NCBI GenBank assembly: GCA_030141605.1 | Contig: JAQGDQ010000016.1 | Span: 1,132,999-1,196,998, forward strand | Direction: 5' to 3' | Length of the DNA stretch: 64,000 nucleotides | From: Tubiluchus corallicola | Taxonomy: Eukaryota > Priapulida > Priapulimorpha > Priapulimorphida > Tubiluchidae | Shown: positions 54,267 through 64,000 of the stretch, piece after piece | Numbering within the stretch: the first letter of the stretch is position 1 | Layout of the letters: every line of letters starts with the position of its first letter | Notes under the pieces: model-generated | What the model saw: only the letters and a program-made list of their open reading frames with translations | Databases searched by the model: none | What the model was told of the DNA's origin: nothing | Position numbers and translations under genes: made by a program

Positions 54267-55396
54267 TCACACATCGTCTTTCAAAGTCGCCATACAGTAA
54301 TCTACATGGGTCTGTTCAGAAACGATCCTCTGACTATTTACTGCAGATGTGGTATAGTGTCCTATCCTGTCTCCAGGATACTTCAGCTTCTTACAACAAG
54401 ACCCACTCATCACTATGGCTTTGAACCCTTGCCTGTATTTTCGGTTTAAGTAGGCATAGATGCACGGATTAATACAACTATTTGCAGTGGAAACCCACTG
54501 AAGGACGGGAACAGCGTGATTGACGTAACTTAGTGCCACGTCATCAAAACTGTTGAAGTAATAGCCGATGAAGATGGCGTACAAAGGTAGCCAAGAAATG
54601 GCGAAAATCAAGACTACCACCAGAAGCATTTTGATGACTTGGATCCGTTGGCGACGGACAATATTCTCATACTCTCGAGCATCGCCGATTAAATCTCTTT
54701 TCCACACAGCCAAGAAAATGTTCATGTAACAAAAACTGATTGTTAAAAGTGGGGCAACATAGCAGAGGATGAAGACATTGAACAACAAATTCCACTTCAT
54801 CGCGTGTTCGTACCCGTTCGGCCATTGTTCCATGCAGTAGCGTATGATTACTTGGCGATCTGCTGACGGATTATCAGTTATTTGGAAAAAAGCAAACCAT
54901 GGAATAAAAAACGCCCCGGCGCAAATCCAGATGGCAGCACAAGCTTTTCTAGCTGTCCTCAATGTCATCTGAAATTTCATTGGGTGGCAAATGGCAAAGT
55001 ATCTGGAAAAATAACAATAAAGACAAAGTTATATGAAACTTGTTGGCTGATTGGAGTTGAACATATGTCAGATATAGCGGGGTTTTAACAAAACGGAGAC
55101 AGGCTAGGAAATAGATAGAAGGTAACTACAGTTAGCAAACACTGACTAAACTGAAAAAGTTAACAAAAAATGTCTGACCATTAAGTTGGATGTTGCTGAT
55201 GACTTCATTCAATAAAACTATTTTCAATCCTGTAAGACGGCAACTTACTTTGCAAGACTACATTTACAAATGTCAGTGCCACTTTTGCAGGCTTACCTAT
55301 CAAGAGAAATTGCCACCAAAGTATACACAGATGTCGCCACCGACAAACCCTGAAGCCATGACACCAACTTGCATGGTATCATGCCGAACTGATAAC
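54267..55396 (-). CDS. Class A GPCR, neuropeptide-receptor type, TM3-TM7 exons (copy 2)
   Basis: Paralogue of the neighbouring GPCR with the same exon plan: 55396-55297 (100 bp) and 55002-54267, stop TGA at 54269-54267. Exon 1 gives GMIPCKLVSWLQGLSVATS and VYTLVAISLD; the DRY arginine codon is split by the phase-2 intron. Exon 2 continues YFAICHPMKFQM, extracellular loop 2 with RYCMEQWPNG, TM5, the loop REYENIVRRQR, TM6 with FAISWLPLY and TM7 with the standard NPCIY, then YLNRKYR and a CC. It fits neuropeptide receptors of the NPFF/SIFamide type. As in copy 1 the first acceptor is phase 1, so an upstream exon with the N-terminus and TM1-TM2 is needed. None was recognised from 55397 to the window end. 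It is the better preserved copy in its motifs. Confidence 0.92.
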
Positions 55397-57029
55397 CTAT
55401 AATACAAAACACTCATGTTATAATAATAAACTAACAAAAATATCATTATGCATAAAACGATTATGCATAATTATACATAAATTATAACACTACATCAGCA
55501 TAATTAATGTTAAACAATGCTAAACAATGTTAAACCCACAATAATTAATTAGCTATTGTCGTTGCTTATAGTTTTTGATCACATCAGTCAGTTAGGCACC
55601 TTCACAATAATTAATGTGTTTTAAAAAAATGTAAAACAAAAAGCAATTGTCACAATGCGATGTAATGTAAAATTTATTTTAGTCGTAATTATAAGCACTG
55701 GGCAACTACATTACGACTGTAACAGTCAGTTACACAATAATAAGGCTTTCACAGTTTCGTTGTGCGCACGCGCAGTTGTTGTAGGTCGTAGGTTAAGTGT
55801 ACCACAGCAACCCGTCGTATCTACAATCGTCACGTGACATGTGGGTAAAGTAAAGCCCAGTTCAGTAACGTCAGTGTTTTCGTGGACTTCACTTAACTGT
55901 GCAATAGTCTGTGCGGGATCTTGTTTGGGAACAAGAGAAAATGAATTAGAATTAATTACTAATCCAATAGCATGGACTGCGAGGTGTGGTCAAGTGAACA
56001 CAAATGCGTTGTCTGGTACATTTAACCTTTGACCTTTCCACGATCATCATCAATCGCTGGAACTGCGAAAAGGCTTATTAACTGACTGTACAAGCTACTG
56101 CTATTACTATAGCTAATGCTGCTATAACTGCTACATTACCATTGCTATATAATAAACTAATTATATTAATTAATTAGCATAATTTAATTATTAGCAGTTT
56201 TCTGTATTAGTAATTATACCAATTAATCAGACCAACACTAGCAGTTAATTATCAGTATTATAATAATTCTCAATTGTTAAAACCTAATAACACTTATTAT
56301 TATTATAAGGCATAATAATTCCGTTTTGTGCAATACAACACACAATTTAACAATTGCAGACTTATCATCATCAAGTTTACAAAAATCATGGCATGTAAAT
56401 TCCCTGCTCACAAATAAAAAATTAAACACAGTTAATCATGCTTTTGTGTTTAAATTAATTGTATTTGCGGGCGCTTAGAACTGCAAGAATGTGTTGGTGA
56501 CATGCAGTCCACTGCACCTACATGCAGTTTACATGCAGACACGTGACATGCATGCGATAGTTGTTCTGAAACGCATAATAATTAATATGACGTTGAACGT
56601 TGGAGGTCTGTTTAATTTCTCGCAGCTTCAAAATGAAGCCATTAATTAGGTCGTCATTGCAGCACGATAAGTGCTCGGTTCAGCTAGAGATAATGACTTA
56701 TCTTCATTATGTTAGTACGATGTGACGAAAATTACGTGTTTATTAAGCGAAAAACCATCACGCATACCGTAGATGTCAAAACCAGAAGTGCCCATTCTGA
56801 GAAAAGTAGGAAAAAATTATGGCAAATAATCATTTGCGGATGTCGTAGTAGCCAGTTAGTAAATGAATCAGCTACACATAGTGATGATAACTGTTTATTT
56901 GGTATAATACAAAATGTAAAGGCATAACAACTCTTTTTGCAGTAGAACTTGAGTAAACACTTTTGTATCCAACTTATACCTGATGTAAAAACTATACAAC
57001 TGATTATGTTATAAAGTCACAATGATTGT
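55397..57029. other. Upstream of GPCR copy 2; no exon recognised
   Basis: AT-rich, with many TTAATTA-type blocks near 56150-56460. A minus-strand open stretch of about 75 codons near 55980-55740 has no membrane segment and was not called as the missing exon. Confidence 0.4.
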
Positions 57030-57034
57030 ATGTT

Positions 57035-57334
57035 AATGCATGCCCAGTTGGTTAATGGAATAAGTAGCATAAATATGAACAATTCTGACAATTTCTCAGT
57101 CAAAAAAGCTTTTGTCGTTTTAACTTTAACACTCATAGCTAGTTTATTGGACAACAAGCGTATTTTCTGTTGGGAGGTTGCGGGTTCGATACTACGGTGG
57201 GGTAATACAAACACTTTTTACGTGGCACCTGCCTGGGTGGATTAACGATTCTGTAATGTAGCTGTAGTTGTTATTTACAGCCGCTGATAAACGCCTAGTG
57301 TTGTCTATTGAGTTTAAAACCATCTTTAAATAAA
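57035..57334 (+). mobile_element. tRNA-like SINE with AATAAAG(ATT)n tail
   Basis: The text gcccagttggttaatggaat resembles an A box, and ggaggttgcgggttcgatac is a B-box block. The element ends catctttaaataaag directly before the (ATT)n array. This is typical for a SINE that shares its tail with a LINE. The B box to tail distance is about 150 bp. Confidence 0.55.
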
Positions 57335-57335
57335 G

Positions 57336-57418
<83 letters not shown>

Positions 57419-57455
57419 TATTACTATTATTATTACTATTATTATTATTATTATA

Positions 57456-57528
<73 letters not shown>
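57335..57528. repeat. (ATT)n trinucleotide microsatellite
   Basis: About 64 ATT triplets with a few ACT or AAT variants. It probably expanded from the SINE tail. Poly-Y or poly-I frames are not genes. Confidence 0.98.
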
Positions 57529-57529
<1 letters not shown>

Positions 57530-60379
57530 AAGAAAAGCAAGGCCCTCTAGGAAGTTGGGCTTATTTCAAAAATGTTAGAAAGATTTAGTAATAAAATTGC
57601 TATAAGTGCTTCGTGTAATTAGTAAAATCTCCTTAAAATCGCGATCATTTCACGGTTGGGCGCTGCTATTTTTAAGGCCTGTTCTTCCCCTAATGACATC
57701 GTTCATCAAAAGCAGCCCACTCTTATTTGCCGTCAAAACTGTAAGTTTTCATAAAAAATTATACAGCTAATTTTTTGATATTTTTGTTCGAACATTAGGT
57801 ATGCTGCAGAAGCTTGAATTAGTTTATGCAGCGCGTGCTTACGGAAACTTACGATGCGCTTACGAAAAGTCACGAAGTCCACCAGTTACGCCACAATTTC
57901 AAGTGAACGGTGGCAACCACCGCGCCGGAAAATTTCAAATAAAGCGAAAGTAAAAATTAACTTTATGCTTTATAGACAATTTTTGCAATTTTACTTCTTA
58001 TATTTTTCTACATTTAGGTGATAGCAGTAAAATAAACCCAACATGCTAAGTGACTTGTCATTTCTTTAAAGAAAATAAGCCTAAAGGTAAAGACGAATGA
58101 TGAAATATGCTTAGCTTTAGCAGGCAGCAACTTTCTTACACAAACTGTCACTAATAACATGTATTGTTATGGTCACAGCAGCCCCGAGCATTTCCTTTAT
58201 TCGAGATTTAGTAAACTTCAGCGTTTCTTACGTCTGTTGAAAAGTGCAGATCGAAATCCATTACGCTTGTTTGATGCTTCAGCGGTGTGCCTTTTCTAAT
58301 TCACTTATCAGTCTGAAGCAGCGGAAATAAATTATGAGGAAAAGTTTACGCGGTGTGACGACACAATTACAGAGTGAGTCCACAGAATGGTGATGCTGCG
58401 GTCAGTGATTCCCAGTCGTCCAAATATTTTTCTTGAAACAACCGGTGATTTTCACTGAGTTGGTTGTTCTGAGATGAGGGAAGCAGAACAGCCGAGTGGC
58501 CACGGCGTGTACTTCGCGAGCAAGGCTAAGCCACGCCAGGCAGATGAATCAATCACTTGTGACCGCTTGTGTTCCATACTCTCTCTTGGCGGTTTCATTG
58601 GCCATACGAACTGTGGATGTTTACGTTCGAAGACTAGACGATTTGAGTGCAGTGAGATGCAGCCCCAGCCGATTCAGTCCAACCTCATCCTAGCAGGTTA
58701 ACTTCGTAATGAGTCACAAGGTGCAGAACGGTATAAAAAATAAAATACTCTTGGTAAAATGGCAAAAGGCAAGAAGGTCTCAGCTGGCTTTGAACCAGGT
58801 GTCTTCAGGTACACAGGTACTGTTCTTGCTGTCATCGCGTAATTTTCGTTGATTTAAAAGTGAACTCGGTAGAACTGAGAAACTTTGGCCCACCTTACAG
58901 TGAGGAGCATTCCTTGGGGCATTCCTCATGGAACACATTGTTTTTTATGGCGCATTTCATACAGACGTCTCATGTGGAAATCAGATAAAAAAGTTTGGGA
59001 TTCGTGAAAACAGTACGGATAGCAATCGCAGCACGAGTGGACCATTTGTGTGGCAAGTTAACCCCGTAGTTTAAGAAAAAACGAAACCAAAACCAGGTTT
59101 TGTTTAATTTTCTGCATTCTGAGTAAAACGTTCAAATTTTTGATTTTTACAAAAACATTGGCCTATGAACGTTTTAAACTGAATTCACTTTTTTTAGGAA
59201 TGGTAGCCTATTTAAAAATGTACAACATAAATATTATTTTTGCCTAAAAGAAACGTCAATATGTGTACTTAGTTATACTTATAAAGCTTTTTCATAATAT
59301 ATTTACTTTTAGTCTAAGTATCATGATGTAGCCAACATTGTTACAATTGTGTTTTTGAAAGCGTCATTTTCCTTGCGTCCTCAGTGTGAAGTGGGCCTTA
59401 GGAATTTATGTTCACCACGATCAGTGTTCTATTTTTTCGTTTTTGTAGTTGTTGCTATGGTCACGTTGTTGTCGTCATTGTCATCATCATCGTCATCGTC
59501 ATCGGAGCCTTTCAGACGTTTAGACACTACAGAAAGCAACATCATTTATGGTGCTCTCAAACTACACATATTGGTAAAGGGGTAAAGTTGCACAGTTCAC
59601 ATCATGCCGAGATATTTTTGGTTTGAACTTGTCGTAAGTCGATAGATTGACGAACAAGAACGAAGACAACTCCTATAGAAAGCGAATACAGCCGCCAGCG
59701 GCAATCTAGGATAAATATCCCCTTGGAATCACTTAAGCGAGCGCCGAAGTAACGCGCTCAGTAATATTTATTTTGGGCAATACATTTTAGCTTGTAATTA
59801 GCTGTTTCAAAAATGCCATCTGCAATCGTAATATAAGATAATACTGTAATTAAAAATGTAACATACGTATTTTGTGGAATACGTATACATTAGTGCTGGA
59901 TCCTGCATGCAATAGCCGCTGCTACAAAGTATGAGAAGCATTTTCATGCACTAATTTAAAAATGTGGTAAAGGCATGCTTATTATTCGTAATATATAATG
60001 CAGTGCCAGTGCTATACATGTATAAATAACAACCAAACGTACCCATTGCAGCAGAAAGCGGTAACTTGCAGACGGTGTACAACCATAATCTCATTGTCCA
60101 GGTAAAATAAAAAAAATCTGGAGCCATCCACAAACGCACGTCGAACAGCAATAAAAACCGAGGGTAGAAAAAAGGAATGCAAACCAAAGCAATAGAAAGC
60201 ACATAAGCACGAAACAGGTGCGAGCCACAACATCTAGATTAAAATGCGAAAAATTGTAGCATGTTCTGAAAAACTTGTAGGGGCTTTGTGACAGATATTT
60301 AACTATGGTGCAGGCTGTGTGTTTTTGCACCATCACAATTTTAAAAAGATGTAAAATAACCACATTTTAAAGTATATCA
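57529..60379. other. No gene recognised; GC-richer block at 58440-58710
   Basis: Positions 58440-58710 are GC-richer and open in two plus-strand frames (75 and 65 codons), followed by aacttcgtaatgagtcacaag. No family is recognised and there are no clear splice sites, so it may be a repeat rather than an exon. A short GTC/CAT-rich tract lies at 59470-59505. Confidence 0.3.
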
Positions 60380-60715
60380 CACTTAATACGCAGGATACAA
60401 ACGGAGGTGTACCACAAGGATCCACTGTAGGACAACTGCTTTTTCTTAGCTACATCAATGATCTCTTTCTTATTACTGATTTCAGTACATATCTTTTTGC
60501 TGATGACAGACCCCTTAATCAAATCCATCCACTAATTCATTTCAGTTCCAACATCACAATAACAGAGAGCTAACTGGATAGAAGCATACAAATTATCAGC
60601 TAATTACACCAAAATTAAATATATGATACTAATAAGCAGCAAAGGATGTCTCTATTGGTGATCGCAAGATGTAAGGCATTCGCAGTACGGAGCACAAAAA
60701 TAATTGGGAACAGAT
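60380..60715 (+). mobile_element. LINE reverse-transcriptase fragment
   Basis: The plus-strand reading gives GGVPQGSTVGQLLFLSYIND, then FSTYLFADD with the catalytic FADD, and after a shift LSANYTKIKYMILISS. This is the palm region of a jockey/CR1-type reverse transcriptase with several frame breaks. Dead copy. Confidence 0.88.
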
Positions 60716-61839
60716 GCCCCTGTACGGTAAGTAGGTGTTTGTCAGGTGATGGATTGACTTCAAAGCCTTAAATACAGTCAGTTAACTTACGATCTTATAC
60801 AACTTACGTGCCCTCTTGGCTGGTTGCTCGTTGTAACTAAATTATCACTAAGCCCCCGGTTCATTTGTTCATGCTATGTTTCAGTTTATTGCTTTCTTGC
60901 CTGCTTTATAAAACCTATGCGAGCGAATGCAGTAATAAGAAGCAAAAAAATTTGCGTTTTGCCAAAAATAGCTGAACTAGCAGTGCTGAGCTATATGTAA
61001 TAGCTTTTTATAGTAGCTATTTAAAACGCAAAATTCGCCCACATAAATGGGTCACTGCAAAATTTTATACAAGGTGTCTAAAAAGTCAGTTTTGTAATTT
61101 TCGTGTAATTTAAGCAGGATTTCAAGTTTCTAAAAGTAGCAATAAATTACTCAGGATCTTCGTTGGCTTCAAGCTACAACCAAAGAGCGTGGACAAAAGA
61201 AGCTCGATTCTAAATTCAGCAAGATTGGTGGATACTGTTTGACAGAAAACTGAATTACCTGAAGAAAATTAAATTGCGTGAGGAATGGTAACGAAATCAA
61301 GTCTCTTCATACGCCAGAAATTATTGTGAAACGAAAATTTTCCAATAAAAATCAAGACGAGTTGATTCCACGACAGAATGGTATTTGGTCAATATTAGCT
61401 TTTTGTTGAACTGAGCTGTTTTGTTTTGCTTAAGTTATGCTGTTTAACATAAACAGGCTTTTCCACTGTTTTTTGGTACTCCAAAAATTTATAGCAACAA
61501 TAGCTATTGTGATGACTTGCAATAGCTATTATACTAAAACTAACGCTTTATACACCGTGTATGCATAGCTATAATGAAACCTAAAGGTAAGAATAACAGG
61601 GTAGTAATCATTGCGCACATCAAAGTCATCCATAAAAGAAAGACCTATTATAACGTAGGTCAGAAAAGTATTGTACACATACTTAAAAGTGCAATAGAAG
61701 TAATCTTGGCAGGTTATACTGAAAGGTGCTAATAGTTATTATTATAAAATACTATTAAATGATATTTTATAATATCATATATATATAATATAATATCGTC
61801 TTTGTTTGTTATTGTTTAGGTCATTAATTAAGTCTTGTC

Positions 61840-61970
61840 CATGTTGAGCTTAGCTCATAAGTTAATTTCTTCTACTACGCTCATAGCACTGCAATGCAAT
61901 GTTAATTTGTAATTGTATAACTTTTGTATTGTGCTAAATTGATGAATAAATTAATCTAAATCTAAATATG
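61840..61970 (+). mobile_element. Possible LINE 3' end with (AATCTA)n tail
   Basis: The text gatgaataaattaatctaaatctaaat looks like a poly(A) signal followed by a short tandem tail, as CR1-type LINEs have. The element it belongs to is not visible. 60716-61839 shows no gene. Confidence 0.35.
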
Positions 61971-62424
61971 TTTTATAAACGTACAGGTTAACCAACTAAA
62001 GTAGGTCCCCACTGGAGAGTGCTACGACACTCGTAGATTATTTCTACTAATGCCATCATGCATCAGGGATTTGTAAATTTAAATTTACAGTTTGCTGTAA
62101 AAATATAGTCAACCATTGGGACAATGAGCAACTGAGCTGTATATACTTCTAGGCACGTGTAAGTGAAATAAACTGGGAACCATTAAAGTTTTTGCTCCTC
62201 TGTGTGTGTGTGTGTACTGTAGACAAGCATAGAAATAGAATTATCATTTTTGTGAAGCTCAGACGCTTCTGATGCAGATCTCATTTGAATTCAGAGACGT
62301 GACCGTATTTTGCAAAACAAAAAAAAACTAGCTGAAGAGTCGATACGTCGCTTAACCAAACGTCCACAAAGCAGTCAGTTGTCAATACTCGTCGGTTGTA
62401 GTCACACTGTAAGTTCCAATATAT

Positions 62425-62485
62425 ACTAAAATTATCATCGTCGTCGTCGTCGTCGCCATCGTTGTCATCACCACCATCATAATCA
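62425..62485. repeat. (CGT/CAT)n triplet tract
   Basis: Run of tcgtcgtcgtcgtcg followed by CAT/ACC triplets. The surrounding region 61971-63040 shows no gene. Confidence 0.85.
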
Positions 62486-63044
62486 ATATTCACTACCATG
62501 TGGCACCGCAACTAACACAAACATCAACGCCAACAACACTATCATTGCCACTAACGCCCCATGACCTTATTCAGCCACCATTTTTAATTTTGCTGTTTAA
62601 ATTTTTAACACCAACGGCAGCTAGAATGTCAGCTGCATTCAGTACGATTTACTACACGATGTTCACAATATTATAACGCTTTGTTTCACTCTCCTTTCAT
62701 CAACCCTACACCTGGAGTTTAATACTTTCATCTGAACGCACTGATTATTTTAAATTACCACACTTGTGTAAAAGATCACGTTTCTGTGACAGACTTGATT
62801 GTATGGTAAAGCGAGCGAGTCATCGTTTAATCATGACACCTGAGGCATGGCAGTGATTAAAAGAATTGTCAGTAGTAGAACTAAAAATCATAATAAAGGT
62901 CATTCTCACAGAAGCACAATGGGGAAAATAATTATACTGCAAGTCTGTAATTTGAGTGAAAGTCAGATTCAAATGTAAAGATGAATGATCATTGTTATCT
63001 ATGTATAGTATTAAATGTTGACTTCATGGTTGTTGATGTTGGCA

Positions 63045-63145
63045 CAGCAGTTGCTGCTGCTGCTGCTGCTGCTGCTGCCCTACTTTTGCTGCTCCTGTTC
63101 CTGTTGTTTTTTGCTGTTACTGCCGTTGTTGCTGTTGCTGTAATA
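63045..63145. repeat. (GCT)n triplet tract
   Basis: About ten perfect GCT units then degenerate GTT/GCT triplets. No gene context. 63146-63800 shows no gene. Confidence 0.9.
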
Positions 63146-63802
63146 TTCTGGAATTTGTGATTAAGTACGAACGTATTGCCAATGTCTAACTCGCTTTTGT
63201 ACTAGAAATATTCAATCTGGGTGATGTACCAGACAGGCTGATGAAGTAGCTGTTATTGTTGGTGTTGCTGTTGTTTCTAAAATTCTATTTCAACTGCCTT
63301 TTTATAAATTTTGACGTCATTTTATGTCACAGTTTTCTGAAATTCTGTCCCTATAACAATTCTGCTTTTGCCGCTGATTTGCGCAAATCTTCATTGAAAC
63401 GCCGCCTGGTGACAGTAATCATCAGCTGTCATTGGCACGGCCTTTGTTGTCATTATTCTTGAGTGACACTACAACAAGTCTACATAAGCCAAAAAAAATC
63501 TAAGTCCAAAAATGTATTAGAATGCGCAGTTAAGTGACGTTTCGTTCGAAATTCAAAAATTTTACATAATTCTAATAAAATACCTCCTAGTGTGCATCAT
63601 TCGTAGATAGATGTTGAAAATCCAAACTTGTTAGACATCTTATATGTAAAACCAAATTACCTGCAACACGTTTTAGTCATTGTGGTGACGTTTTTACTGA
63701 CAGCAGCAAAGGACACAGTGAAGCGGAATTTAGTGATGGCAGTGGCGTTTGCTGCAATGATTATAATGAAACTAGGGTAACAGTGATAATTACGATGATG
63801 AC

Positions 63803-63823
63803 GACGATGGTGATATAATAATA

Positions 63824-63872
<49 letters not shown>

Positions 63873-63932
63873 CGATGATGATGACGACGACGACGATGAT
63901 AATGATGATGATGATGATGATGATGATAACAT
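63803..63932. repeat. (GAT)n trinucleotide microsatellite
   Basis: Long GAT run with GAC interruptions close to the right end of the window. The minus-strand poly-S frame is an artefact. Confidence 0.97.
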
Positions 63933-64000
63933 AGTGATTTACATAATACATGTTATTGTAGCCTTAGTTCTGCTTAAGAATCACACTTTGCCAATGAATG

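Noticed and set aside
58474-58701. Open plus-strand frames in a GC-richer block
   Set aside because: No recognised domain or splice pattern; could equally be an old repeat.
59951-60363. Overlapping minus-strand hydrophobic frames that might be the missing GPCR TM1-TM2 exon
   Set aside because: No TM2 signature such as NLAxxD and no donor of the right phase.

Overview
This is a eukaryotic, intron-rich and AT-rich window with many microsatellites, minisatellites, foldback elements and decayed LINEs. The genes are animal: a Wnt8 ligand, a CYP2-type cytochrome P450, a Ly6/uPAR-type GPI protein and two neuropeptide-receptor-type GPCRs. All have GT-AG introns. The source is most likely an invertebrate bilaterian. 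I cannot name the phylum from sequence alone.

Layout, left to right. Positions 1-482 are a 32-bp minisatellite. It is followed by the last four exons of a P450 on the plus strand (607-4449), whose 5' part lies outside the window. A four-exon gene for a small secreted 10-cysteine peptide follows on the minus strand (5397-6699). Wnt8 fills 9632-20737 on the minus strand with seven coding exons, and four consecutive introns each carry a different tetra- or pentanucleotide microsatellite. The stretch 20.7-32.6 kb has no protein gene I can recognise. It holds LINE fragments, an hAT-like MITE with target-site duplication, tRNA-like SINEs and one good tRNA-Ile(AAU). A Ly6-like gene lies on the plus strand (33193-35658). 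Next is a minus-strand gene (37388-43562) for a single-pass membrane protein with a cysteine-rich ectodomain and a PPxY-containing tail. I could not assign it to a family. A large foldback element occupies about 45985-46975 and a half copy lies near 50640-51200. Two tandem paralogous GPCR segments on the minus strand (48532-50425 and 54267-55396) each encode TM3 to TM7 on two exons. No TM1-TM2 exon was found for either. The right end (55.4-64 kb) has a SINE with an (ATT)n tail, LINE fragments and simple repeats, with no convincing gene.

The genes do not form an obvious common pathway. Wnt8, the secreted peptide, the Ly6 protein, the PPxY membrane protein and the GPCRs all act in secretion or at the cell surface, but I read this as ordinary gene neighbourhood rather than a system. 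The least familiar items are the 10-cysteine peptide gene, the PPxY membrane protein, the two GPCR cassettes lacking a visible 5' exon, and two cases where a tandem repeat has grown out of the end of a coding exon. Exon models were made by reading splice sites and phases by eye. There is no transcript evidence.
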